DNA from: Norana najaformis
Taxonomy: Eukaryota > Annelida > Clitellata > Crassiclitellata > Hormogastridae
NCBI GenBank assembly: GCA_964023275.1
Contig: OZ029929.1
Coordinates: 5,536,881-5,600,880 of the forward strand
DNA length: 64,000 bases
Direction: 5' to 3'
Shown here: positions 24,770-37,700 of the stretch, in pieces
How positions within the stretch are numbered: the stretch's first letter is position 1
Layout of the letters: the number at the start of each line of letters is the position of its first letter
Position numbers and translations under genes: made by a program
Notes under the pieces: generated by a model
Databases searched by the model: none
The model's input: the letters and a program-made list of their open reading frames with translations, nothing else
What the model was told of the DNA's origin: nothing

Positions 24770-24990
24770 GGTTACTGGCCTATTTAGCTACACCGGTAAG
24801 AGCGTACGCCAAGGAAGCCTCTGTGCGAGAGGATCCCCGGTTCGCGTCCCGGTCGAGGCTTATTTCAGAGATTTGAATCTCGGGCTAGCACGGTCCGTGC
24901 ATGGGGACCTTAAGTGACGTATAGCGGTGGTGAAGGATCTCACCCGATAGGGTCGAGGCCATACGGTCGCTATAGAAAAACGTTTACAAT
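24770..24990 (+). repeat. tRNA-derived SINE, family B (near full length)
   Basis: The head TAGCTACACCGGTAAGAGCG resembles an A box region and CCCGGTTCGCGTCCCGG a B box. The body GGTGGTGAAGGATCTCACCC leads to GAGGCCATACGGTCGCTATA and an A-rich end. It is the best complete copy of this family here. Confidence 0.75.
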
Positions 24991-25394
24991 TTTTACAATT
25001 TTTTGTGGTTGATCCATAGGGATCTTCGTATCTTTGATGTCCGCGTTTTGGTGAAGTCTTTTGAAGGTTTGATTTCTTTTGTTACCTCATGCAGGTTTTG
25101 CTTTTGCTTCAAGTTGTAAATAGCATTTGCAAGTTCTGTGTAATCTGTGTAATAAGGAATAAATGTTACTCTCAGTAAAACTAGTGTGCTTTTATAGGTT
25201 CCCCTTTGCTTCAGATGTAACAATACATACAGATATGTATGTATACAAACAAATATGTACAACTATATGTAGACATGTATACATAGAGATATGTAGACAT
25301 AGGGCCTATGTATACATACAGATTTTTATAGATGTATATTTGAGGTGGTATATATCTATGGTTTTGATTCTTATTGTTTGACTAAATGCAACGA

Positions 25395-25620
25395 TGAAGT
25401 TGTTGTTGTTGTTGTTGTTGTTGTTGCAGATCATGTTGTTGATTATGATATAGCTTTGTTGTTGTTTATAGCTGTATAGGTTGTTGTTATAGTGGTATTG
25501 TTGTTGTTGTTGCTGCTGCTGCTGATGATGATGTTGATGATGAGTATGATGTAACGATGATGCAAGGATGATATTAACGATGATGATGACAACAATAATG
25601 ATGATAACGACGACGGTACT
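25395..25620 (+). repeat. (GTT)n and (GAT)n trinucleotide repeats
   Basis: GTTGTT runs at 25398-25430 and 25495-25525 are followed by GATGATGAT-rich sequence. Confidence 0.9.
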
Positions 25621-26649
25621 AAGTCTGTCGAATGTACAAGACGATTCAGTGCATTTTCTTAGACACAACGTTTTGTATTTTTTAACTTGTTATGTTGTAA
25701 CGCAAATATGCCTTTTGATCAATGTTTACTACATGCTGTGACCTGTTACTGGTATTCTGATAACAGAGAAATAAAGCTAAAATACAATTAAGACTGTACT
25801 TCATGATGTCCAGTCATCTCTTCATCCAGGAATTTGTCTCTTCTAGCGACTGGCGCAACTCAAATGCCAAATAGCGCCTTTGCCCCACATGAAATTCTAT
25901 CTTAATGGAGACCGTAGTGTAACACGTTGTACTGATGACATGAACTCCGGCAGAACACTCTGTCTAAGCTCAAGCACTTCGTGGATGAGATGTCCTACAG
26001 CCTATGTAAAGAAACCCTCTGCTACAACACTAGCAGTCAGTGCTTAGGGGCCCGGTACGACAGTTTGTTACTATAGAAATACAATATGCTCTACGTTGGT
26101 GAAGGATCTCACCAGATAAATTAATTAATAAATGAGCAAATTCGAGGCCATACGGTGGGCAAGAGCGTCGGAATTGTTTTTAAAATGGGGCGGCTGTTTC
26201 TTCAGCTGAGGAGAAGCTATTGAAGTTTGCCAGAAAGGTGAAAGATCGAATTTATTGAAATATTGCACTTAGGAGAGGAATGGAATGGCAAATGCCGTCC
26301 CAATGATGATATAGATTTCAACTCCCATGGCATCTACTATACTTACTACTATATTAGTCCCTCCTCCTTTTAAGACAGACAAACTATTAGTTACACCTGG
26401 ACTGAAGTCAAATCATTATAAACTTCACAGACAAACGAAGATAAACACACGGACATCTGTTATCTGTTTGTTAATCTATATTCCCCTAGCGACCTTGGCT
26501 TTAACTGACCACTCTGACCTATTCTGTCTCGAGCAACAGACGAGACTCTGAGCTGGTTCCCGGTCGAGGACCCAATCGCATTCGAGATCCTCCTCATGGA
26601 ACGAGCCTCGCTGGTCGGTGCGGCCCCAGGTCACACCAGGGAGCTCTGA

Positions 26650-26965
26650 ATTCCTGTCCCTATAGCCATGCAGCCGGGTCGACGATCGTTGCGTTCAGCG
26701 ACCCGTGGGGACTTGTTAGTCCCGCGCTTCCGTATGGCGATGAGGGAACATCTGCTTTCTCATGTGATGGATCGTCTTTCTGGAACAACCTTCACCTGAA
26801 AAAAAAACACTTTTCCTAAGAGACAACTCACGAAAGATTTTCAAGTCCCATTAAAACGCACGTTTAGATCCGTACTATATGCATGTGTATGTGTGTGTGT
26901 GCCCATGTTTAACGCGTTTTGTGAGGTTCGTTAAAGGCGCTAAACGAATAGCTATATACATACAT
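26650..26965 (+). repeat. Truncated LINE 3' end
   Basis: The decayed frame has GDLLVPRFRMAMREH, equivalent to [17 protein letters not shown] at 5740. The tail has GAGGTTCGTTAAAGGCGCTAA and ends in a CATACATA microsatellite. Confidence 0.6.
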
Positions 26966-27204
26966 ACAATGGCCTACATACATACAGTACATTGTCGGTT
27001 AGACGGCGAGGGAGAAGACTGGCCACCCGCCCCTCATATACCGAGACTAAGTTGAAGTCGCTAATACTTGATACCCTTGGTCGCCTCTCAGGGCCCGGGT
27101 TAAGGGACGGCTCTTCGACTCTAAGTTAGAGAGTCCGTCGATAGTATGCATTTCCTTCTTCACTTTCGCCGGGACTCGCCTTCTTGTGGATATTTTGAGG
27201 GGTG

Positions 27205-27335
27205 CTATGGAACGCGGTGGTGTAGTGGTATGATCTGTGCCTCGTAACCGGAGGGTCGCATGTTCGAAACTACCTTAATCCACTGCGTAGCAACCTTGGA
27301 CAAGTTGCTCACCACTAGTAGCAGTCATCATGATT
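27205..27335 (+). repeat. tRNA-derived SINE (diverged)
   Basis: GGTGTAGTGGTATGATCTG resembles an A box region and GCATGTTCGAAACTACC a B box. The body TGCGTAGCAACCTTGGACAA corresponds to TGTGTAGGGACCTTGAGCAA of the 14290 copy. Confidence 0.65.
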
Positions 27336-28752
27336 GTAGTAACAGTGGTAGCAGCAACATTACTCCTGACGTTATTCAAATCAGATATTGGAAGGCTGCA
27401 TGAAAACCATGGTAATGTATGGGCCTAAGTAGCTTCTGTCCCTTTTAATTGGGGCTCTTTTGCGGTATCTTACTTGCGCCACGTTCACTTCTTTTCATTA
27501 TTCTGGCAACTCTGCTGACGGGCAACCATTTCCTACAACTGCACAGAAGTTCGATATTTACGATGACAGCCAAGATGCAGAGATCATTAGTCTCTCTGCC
27601 AAACCTGCGTAAAACCATTCCAAGCCTTTCTGGAAAGTCTAACACATTATGTTGCTCCGTCATTGCATATAGGGCGATTTTATTGGCCTATTACCAGGCT
27701 ATTGTCTATTATAGGGTTGCATCTCATATATCCAAGATCATGTATTAAGCTTGGACTTAGTTAATTGCCTATGTAAACATGAAGACTTGCTTGAGTCATA
27801 TAATATGCAACGAATATACAAACGTTCTGTGATCTGGAAAGGGCTAGAAAATTCAGTTCGCTTAATTATTTATTAAATTATAGCGCTATATAATCAAAGA
27901 CGCAGAGAACCAGCCTAGGTTTATTTGCGTTTGGCTCGAAAAGTGTGTTCAGCAATTTGATGTTGATTCTGTTTAAATTTTATTATCTCATAACGAGTTA
28001 AGATAAACAAGTGAATGATATCGTTACCGACAGTACGCAAAGTTTACTAAAGTAGAACTGCAATAAAATTGTACTTAGGTAAGGTTACAATTACAGTACA
28101 CAACTAGCATTACTAGCTATCAGTTGTTTGGCGCATTTATGTAGTGCATTTTAACGCGCTTGGTATATTCAATTTTTTTCGAGGTCGGAAATGTGGCACA
28201 GTTCTTGGGCGTCTAATGTGCTGACCCGTAGTCTGGGCCATTATATTTCAGTTTGGTCCTGTGAACCTGCGTGCATGTTTTCTTACTTGAATCCTGACCT
28301 GAAATCCAGCTTTTTCCACGTAACAGTTCCAGCTTTAGCTGGCCTTTGCTGCGGTTTTTCGATCCTTTACATTGGCAGATTTGGGGGTGCTAAAGGACAT
28401 GTCTCCGTCCTTCCAAAAACCGAGAACAACACTAAATAAGTCATCATTTGCACCAAAATGAATCATCAGGTAAATTTTGTTTATCGTGTAGAGTAGGCAG
28501 ATATCTATTTCTGCTGCATAGAGGAGCTATTGATCATGTAGCATAAGCAAAACTAGTTTATTCTCCTTTGCATGCAAGGCCTATTTCACAGTACCATGTT
28601 CTGTGGAGTAAAAGTATTACGGAAATAAATAGATACATATATTTCTGCTGCAGGTTAAATCTGTGTGTTTTGCAGACCTGTTGCTAATAAGGTCTGATTT
28701 ATCCACTGATGTGTACAGTTTATTTGCATTTTCAGATCAACAAATCATATGA

Positions 28753-31700
28753 ATGGCTGAAAAGAAGGATGACGAATCAGAGTGCATGATTATCCCAGAC
28801 TCCCAGGAGGTCTTTGCATTTTATTTTAACTCTCCCTGTATTGATCTGATAAAAGTAAATTATTATTTTATTTTTGCTGCACGTTACAAATTTTCGGAAT
28901 AATAATAAAGCACCCCTTCTTCCTCTTATCTTTCTCTCCTCTCCAACCCCAAACACCACCCCTTGTAGCTGCCATGCTGTCTCTCCATCTGACTTTTGGA
29001 TCTTGACCTGGAACTGAACCCTTTTGCCTATCAATTTTGTTTTGACTGAGCGCCTGTGAATAAGCTGGTCCCCGCGGCGCAGCTTTCGTTGGGCACTGTA
29101 GAAATCTCGGGATTACGATTATGATTGAAAAATAATACAAAGAATCTGCTGTCCTACATTCTTTTATGATAACAGAAGAAACAAACCATGTTAGAGATGA
29201 CATTTTGTCTGGCTACCTCAAACAGCCACACTTTTAGCCTAGTTTCAGGCTGCATTTAATGTGCCTATACAACTTTTGGTACCTGAATGTCTGATCATTC
29301 TGTAGTGTCTCCTGTGCAATTGTACAAATTTGCAAATTTATTTAGCACCACTTCAAGATAAACTTGTCAGAGGTGCTGACAAGTTTATAAGCAGTTATAC
29401 ACATTTGCACCTTATAAGAAAGATGCTTTTCACTAGCTTAAGTACTGTTCTTGGTGAACGAGTTTTTTTAGTTGCTAGACCTAAATTTTGGAACTCTCAA
29501 CCTGTTTCTGTTTTTCTACTCAGTCGCTTGTGTCATTTTGTTCCCCGCTTAAGACTTACTTTTCTTCAAATTACTTATCAGCCATAGGCTACCTCTCTGT
29601 CATAGTAGACTGACCTTCTGGATATTGACCTGATTGCAGTTTTGGCTTTGGTGAGCCACCGATTGATTCCTTGTGCATTATAGAAGTTACTAACTGCAAT
29701 TACAATTACTGGATATCAAACTTTTGAAAGAACAACAAATTCATTCATGTGCATAATGTTTCTCATGTATCTGGAGAAGGTCTCCAGTGGCAGTCTGGAA
29801 AAGATGAGCTTTTAGCTTTATACTACCGTATTTCTTGTGATAGGCATCGGCTCATCAGTATTCGTCTTGTTTGATGTTGCCTGAAGTCTCTGCTGCTGTT
29901 ATCGCTGGTGCTCTTCGCCACAAACCTTATCAGGTTCCTGATGAACCTGGAGGTAAGTAGTATTTTGTGTTATGTTACCCTTTCGCCACTTGGTGCTGCT
30001 TGGAGGTGGATTTGAAATATGTGCTCCATTTACACTGGCCAACAGAAAAAATTTTTTTTCTTGTTGCCTTCGGTTTTAGACCTGTTCTTGGGGTAATTTT
30101 GGGCGCTGATTCAGAAAATGTCATTGGATTGAGTGCATCAGGTCTAGTTTCTCAGATATCATCGATTTTGTAAAGAAAACCCAGTCCACTTTAAACGATG
30201 TCTTTGGCAAAACTAAAATGTCATAATAAGCTTTATTTATGGCTAATTATAATTCTTGCTGATTCATATAATGCCTACATCCTTATAATGTAAAATCAGC
30301 ATATCTTGCCGCGTGCTGAGATATTGCTGATTCAACGAAATAACTATTCCGTAGCCTACAGCTTACTCAGCACTAAATTCATGGCCTCATTTAGAATTTA
30401 TTTGTGCTTATACAGCGTTTCATGGTTTCGAACTATGTAAATAGATTATGCTGAAGTCAGCATTTATAGCCTATATAAACCGCCTCCTGAAAGCTAGAGC
30501 AGCCGCAGTCGTCTTAGGGCATATTAAGAGTTGGTCGCAAGAACAATCTGTGAATGTGAGCATTAAATAACTACATGTTCTTACTATTTTTTAGGTTAGT
30601 CATTTAATTCCTCAGATGCGAACATCCTTAAGGTTATGGCTACTTCCAGACGGAGCTGCATTAACCATCCAGACATATTCTGCTACATTTGTGGGGAATA
30701 CACACTAAAAGCAAACAGGAAACCGATTTCTGAGTTTGTAAAAAGAGCATATGTAGGTTATTTTGGTGTCAAACTTGGAGATCAAGATAAGCAATGGGCT
30801 CCTCATACAGTATGCAAAACTTGTATTGAACAATTGCGCCACTGGACAATTGGAAAGAGAAGCTGCCTGAAATTTGGTGTACCGATGGTTTGGAGGGAAC
30901 AGATAAACCACTTCGACGACTGTTACTTTTGTATGGTTAATATCATAGGCATCAATCGAAATAATCGTCACAAGTTGTCTTACCCTGATATACCTTCAGC
31001 CAGGAGACCTGTTCCGCATTCGGATATTGTACCAGTTCCACCTTTTCGCGAACTACCTCAGCTCTCAGACGATGAGACTTGCATGTCCAATATCGGACAA
31101 GATGACGAAAGTGAAGAAAGTGGGGGCAGTGACAGTGATTTCCAATCAACTTCACACAGTGAACGTTTTGACCAAAAAGAGTTGAGTGATCTGATCAGGG
31201 ATTTAAATCTTTCCAAAGAGTCCTCTGAATTGCTTGCGTCCAGACTAAAGGAAAAGAATGCACTTCAGCCTGGAACGAAAATTACAATTTATAGAAACAG
31301 AGAAAAGGATTTGCTGCCATTCTTTACCGAAGACAACAACCTAGTATTCTGTAATGACATCAGCAACTTATTGAAGAAAATTGGTCTGTCGGATTACAGC
31401 CCAGATGAGTGGCGTCTTTTTATCGACAGTTCAAAACGTAGTCTGAAATGTGTGCTTTTAAATAACGGCAACAAATTTGGTTCTATTCCAATCGGTCACT
31501 CCACCAGGATGAAAGAAGAGTACAATGCCATCTCTTTAGTACTGGAAAAGATAAAATACAAAGAACATCAATGGGTAATTTGTGTAGACTTGAAGATGGT
31601 AAATTTCCTCCTTGGTCAACAAAGTGGCTACACAAAGTATCCCTGCTTTTTGTGTCTTTGGGACAGTAGAGCCAAGCATGAACATTGGACAAGAAAAGAT

Positions 31701-34700
31701 TGGCCTTCGAGGAAAGACCTGGTGGTTGGAGCTCAAAATGTAATCAAGGAATCTTTGGTGGCACGAGATAGGATCATACTGCCACCACTACATATAAAGC
31801 TAGGCCTGATGAAACAATTTGTCAGGGCTTTGAATAAAGAAGGTTCATGCTCCGAATACATAGTACACAAGTTACCAGGAATTACAATGGAAAAATTGAA
31901 GGCTGGAATCTTCGATGGTCCACAGATCAGGCAACTTATGAATGACCCACTTTTCATACCATCAATGAACGAAATCGAATCTTGTGCCTGGTCTTCCTTT
32001 GTTCTTGTAACTAAAAATTTTCTTGGCAACAAGAAGGCAGACAATTATGCACAACTAGTAGAGGATATGCTTCTTCATTTCAACAAGCTTGGCTGCAACA
32101 TGAGCATTAAAGTCCATTATCTCCACAGTCACTTAGATCGCTTTCCAGAGAATCTTGGTGACTTCAGCGAAGAGCAAGGTGAAAGATTTCACCAAGACAT
32201 CAAAACAATGGAAAATCGATATCAAGGAAGATGGGATGCACACATGATGGCAGACTATTGCTGGAATATTATGCGCGATTGTTCCGGCAGATGCCACACT
32301 CGGAAATCGTACAAAAGGAGCTTCTTCGGTGTCGAATGACTTGAAATTTTTATAACAAACTTGTTCTGTTTGGTATCATATAAGTACAGTTTCAGGTACT
32401 ACCATTTTCTTTTAAGTATTTGTATTATTATGTTCATTTAGTGTATCACATAATAAATTGAGCACTACATAATTATAGCTATAGCCTTATGTTTTATGGG
32501 CGAGCAGAGGCAAGGACTGGTATATGGCATAATGTTCTATATCTCGAAAACTAGACCTGCTGGGAGAAAACTGGTGCCTTTTCTGGAATCAGCAGGTCAA
32601 ATATACCCAGAAACAGTTCTAACATTTGAGGCAACAAATTATGTGTTGGCCAGTGTTATTGATAATGTAATATGTAATGCAATGTAATACATCATTTGTA
32701 TTTTGTATTGTAATTGTTATTTGGCATTTATAAAGCACCACTTCAAGAATAAACTCATCTGGGATGCTCCTGACCTGAACCAGTGAGACCACTGTCAAAT
32801 AATAGACTTCAGGCACTTGCAGAACTGCTGAAGATACAGACTGAGGAACTCTCGGGAAAGGCAGTTCCAGCTGGTAGGTCCAACATAGGCAAAGCTTCAG
32901 GCGTCCAAGGGCAGCCAACCGGAGAGTGCTACGGCCCTGGAACCAAGGAGACTGAAATGCAGAAGTCCCTAGGTACTTTAAAGAATTTTATAATAATGGT
33001 AATAATTGGTGCGTAATGATTAGGTCCTGGGTTTGGATCCTAGTGCGTCTTGTAGAATTGATAATTTATTACTGAGCCAAATGAATGGTTGTATTTTTGT
33101 CGGCTTGTAATTGTGGCTGTAGAGGCAAATAAATAATAAATGAACAATTTTTTAGTTTACCTTACCTTTACATAAAAATCTATATGAAATGAAGTGAAAG
33201 CCCTTAGACATGTGTGTGGTCCATTTCGTACATTTAGTGAAGGCGTCTTTGTGCTGGTGCCATCTTGAGAATAATATGAAAACAAAGTAATTTGTGTGCA
33301 CTGCCAGGGGCAGGTAGGGGAAGGGATAGGGATTTCTTGCGTGCACACAGAGATGTCTATTCGATCTATGCAAAAATAACCTTCGACGTGATCCGTTGTC
33401 CATTTCATACAATAAAAAACGCTACATGATGTCAGTGCTGTTGCGTGAATGTTATTTGAACAAAGTTGTGGGTAATGGGGAGCAACTGGGGTTATCCAGA
33501 ATACAATACAGTTCAGCTGCAATTTCATGAGGCCACTGTTACAAAGTTCATAAACGCACTTTATGCCTGGGAACAGGAAATATTCGGAACCATATACAGA
33601 CTGGAAGCGGTAGTTTTTGGACAGAATGGACTTTGTGACAAACTAGTGTGCAGGGCTTGGTGCAGGATAGGTAATAGTAGTATGTTATAATCACTTAATA
33701 GACAATGACTTTGTAATGAATAAATAAAATTTACTTTTTTATTTTGGGTATAGTATTTAGGTAATTTAATACAATATTTTGTATTTTTATGCAATGTACT
33801 GTTTTATTTCTTCTTTTTTATAAGGTGCTGGAGCAGGTGAGCAACAGGTTGAGGGAGAGGGTGGAGCAGAGGGAATGGCTGCTGGAGGGCAGGAACAGCC
33901 ACAGCAGCAGCCAGGTCCCCCTGAGGGCAACCCTCCTGGCGATGGGGCAGGTGGTGATGGCAACCAGGGTGGGGCAGGAGCTGGGGGTGGAGATGGTGGG
34001 GAGGGAGGTGGTCCACCAGAGGAGGAGGCAGGAGAAGAAGTGGAAGAAGAGGAGGAAGAAGAAGAGGAAGAAGAAGTGGTGGAAGAGCCAGTGGTTACAA
34101 CCAGTTCCAGCAGGTTAGTGCACATTAATTGCTATTAAGTGCTTTTAGTTGCTATGGATTAATTCATAATCAGATAGCAAATCTGACAGTTAATATTAGA
34201 CAATATCTCACAGTGGACAAATTTTCTATCTGACAATCAGACAATGAATCTGACAGATTTTATGAGACAGTCTGACAATCAAAGGTAAGGGTGTCTGTAG
34301 GACTGCGAGACATTGACTGGAGTTGACTTCTTTAGCGTGATATTATAAAACACGCATCTGGATTTCGGTGTCTGGATATCTAACTGCATTTCACCTGGCG
34401 ACTGACTAACACAACCGCAGATTTGCATTTCTGTTTGACTGTGTTCGTTAATTAATAGGCACCCCTAATTATGCTGGACTTTGGTGAATTCTGGGTCTGC
34501 TTTTTCTATCCCTTTATTCTGTTTTACTTGTATCTTTGTTAAATGTTGGGACCATTAAATTGTTAAATGTTGGGACCATTAAACAAAGATGAATAAGTGA
34601 ATGAAAGAATTTAAATGTTGAGCTATGTATATATATATGCATATGTATGTGAAAGAAATAAAGAAATGCTGAGCTATGTATTTGATTTAAGAACCTCCGT

Positions 34701-37700
34701 TTCTGTGTTTCCAGTGGTGGTTCCTTACCACCTCTTGTTCCAGCTGACCCACAGAGGATTTTGCAGCTTGGTTTGGTTCCACAGTTTTCCGACGTGGAGG
34801 GGGTTTCTGGAGAATCCATGGTAATGCACAGCGAGACTTCTCCTGAACCAGAGCCACAGGCCGAACACGGAGTCACTTCCAGGTGAGGTCACTTCCATGT
34901 GATGTCTTTTTAGCAGGTGTCACTTAGTAGCTAAGGTTCCATCCAAACTGAGGTCACTTCCAAGTGAGGGGTGTTTGAGGTGAGGTTACTTTCAGGTCGT
35001 ATTGTGGTGATGTCCCTTCTTAGTTTATGTAGCATTATGTATATGGGTCTGTGTGACCTTTTTAGATGATAAACTGATGGAAAAACAGAGAGACACATAG
35101 ACAGATAGACGGATTCATGACATGCACCACTGCCTTTTTATATTTTCATGTTTTTACATTCAATTATTCCTAAACGAGTTCTTTTTGTGTATTTACTTTG
35201 TTACGTTGTGCTACGTCTTATGAGTCCCCTTGAGCAGTTTGCTTGAAGTGGTGTTAAGGTATATACTCAATTAAGGCTGCTAGTGGTACATTACAGTGAG
35301 AGTGGTGGGGGGTACAGTGATGCTCCGACTGTTCCCTTGAGGGGAAGTGACACAGAGAGCAGCCGCGGACAGGGTCATGTCTCCACGCCTTCAACTGGTG
35401 GACGACAAAGTCCAGGTTATCTGCTGTTATCCTGTTTTATATGCAGTTCATTTTCTCATTTATGATTTTGTTCATTTGCTTTCATTTATTAATTAATCTA
35501 TCCATCAGTTCATTAATTAATTCTATCGTTGTTTATTTCATATGTATTCTTTATTCATTAATTCATTCTTACCGTAATTCATTCCTTTTTCACTTATTTT
35601 CGCACTCATTTGTTTATTAGTTCATCCATTCATCTATCTGTGCATGCACCTATAATCCATCCATCCATCCATCCTCTCGTTCATTCGTTCCGTTTGTTTG
35701 TTCAATCCATTAGTTATATATTTATTTGTTCATTAATCTTTTTTGTTTATTTTTTCATTAATTTTAATCGGCTTTACTTTAGGAGCATCTAGTCATAATG
35801 TGAGCAGTGCTCCAAGCACCCTGAGCTCCTTGAGCAGCTCTGGAGAGAGTCATCAGCCTCCACCTCAAGGACCTTCTACCTCTGGGTAAGATGGTGATTC
35901 CAGTCAATCCAATCAACTATACTTAACTGGCAAAGTATGATTGGATAATGAAAATAATGATTAAGAACGATTAAAGCAGAACGAAACATAGTGCAAGAGG
36001 AGCACGGTAGCCAACTGGATAGAGCGCTTGGCTTGTAACGTGGGTAGTTTGGGTTCGAGACTCTCCTTAGATGGTTACTGTGTAGGGACATTGAGCAAGA
36101 CCTTCATTCACAATTGCAGTGTGTCTCAGATTGAGATTTACTGATCTTGTGCATGTGATAAATGCAAAATAATAATAATTTTATTATTTATGATGGTAGA
36201 AATGTTTTCATTTGTAGATTGCTTCGTAAACGGCCTGCTGCTCGCAGAGGAGGTCCTCGCTCTGCCAAGCAGCAAAAATTGGACGTCAGTTCATCAACTG
36301 ATACGTCAGGTCGTGACACAACTTCAACAAGCACCACAACTACAACTACTACTAGTGACACGTCCCATGACGATGGGCCTGGCGGGTGTGGTGTGTCAGG
36401 TGACAGGTCACGTGGTGCTTCAGGCGGTGACAGGCCTCATGGCAGATCAGGTGACAGAAAGGATGACCCACAAGAAGATGTAGGTCAACCAGGAACCAGT
36501 GGACTTGGAAGGAAGGCTGTTGGGGAACCAGTTCATGATGCGACAGGCAACAAAACTAAAGCATCACATGGCTTGTCAGCTGAAAATAGAGGTAAAAACT
36601 GGATGATTGTTTGTGAAGATATGCATTTTCTAATTCAGAAATAGGTTTTACGAAGCAGTGTATTATAGTGTTACCATATTTTCATAGTGATTTTATAGCT
36701 CATATCTCTACTGTATTTCAGCAAGTGTTTAAGACTTGTAATAGAGTGTAACCATATTTTCATAGTGATTTTATAGCTCATATCTCTACTGTATTTCAGC
36801 AAGTGTTTAAGACTTGTAATAGAGTGTTACCATATTTTCATAATGATTTTATAGCTCATATCTGTACTGTATTTCAGCAAGTGTTTAAGACTTGTAGTAG
36901 AGTGTTACCATATTTTCATAATGATTTTATAGCTCATATCTGTACTGTATTTCAGCAAGTGTTTAAGACTTGTAGTAGAGTGTTACCATATTTTCATAAT
37001 GATTTTATAGCTCATATCTGTACTGTATTTCAGCAAGTGTTTAAGAATTGTAGTAGAGTGTTACCATATTTTCATAATGATTTTATAGCTCATTTCTCTG
37101 CTGTATTTCAACAAGTGTTTAAGACTTGTTTGCAGAACCTTTGTGCTTTAAGGCAGTTATGAATAAGCTGCATCTGGCATCTCTTTAAATTTCCATCTGT
37201 CTTTTTCTGCTTTTGTTTCAGAAGAGGTCATGATTGTTGGCACGCTTTCACTTTCTCAGGACGATCCATAGTGAGTTTGTTCAGAAAAACTAAATTAACT
37301 AGTTAGCCCGGTTAAAAGAATTATTCTTAATCGTCAGTCATTAAATTACAGTATGTTTTGCTAAATGAATTAATTATTGGTTAGTTCCATCATTGTCAAC
37401 AGAGTTGCTTCAGAGTGCAAGAGATGGGCACGGACAGGGTCTGACCTGTGTATTGGGACCCTCATTGGAACTTAGAATGTTGACGAAACCAGAGTTCATC
37501 TAGAATAAAAGTTTAAAAAGGCTGAAAATAAAACAGAACTCAGTTAACTGATTAAACTTGGTTGTGGCTGGATGTGGTTTTTACACATTTAATGAGAGCT
37601 TGACTATTTTTAAAAAGTGTTTGTGACTGCTGGTTTTAGTTCACAGAGTTGCATTCCACCTTCCCAGGAGGAGTATGAGGGTTGTCTTCCCATCCTCTTT

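Larger units (their letters stand above)
23770..28735. other. Intergenic region ACER / TP53BP1
   Basis: No coding exon was recognised. It contains the ACER 3' UTR, microsatellites, SINE and LINE fragments and presumably the TP53BP1 promoter and non-coding 5' exon. An AATAAA at 25770-25775 is a remote candidate for the ACER poly(A) site. Bases 27430-28730 are A/T-rich single-copy-looking DNA with no feature I can support. Confidence 0.55.

Noticed and set aside
28191-28439. 82-codon ORF upstream of 53BP1 as a coding exon
   Set aside because: No family similarity and no clear splice link; the 53BP1 start at 28753 is preceded by its own acceptor.
29967-30173. Small protein at the left end of the transposon
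   Set aside because: The ORF crosses the left terminal inverted repeat and has no similarity to known proteins.
33787-34125. Serine/proline-rich antisense ORF opposite 53BP1 exon 3
   Set aside because: The complement of a GAG/GGA-rich exon gives Ser/Pro codons without selection.
36803-37162. 119-codon repeat ORF as a real gene
   Set aside because: It is a 78-bp intronic tandem array with a period divisible by three. I kept the array as a finding but not as a CDS.
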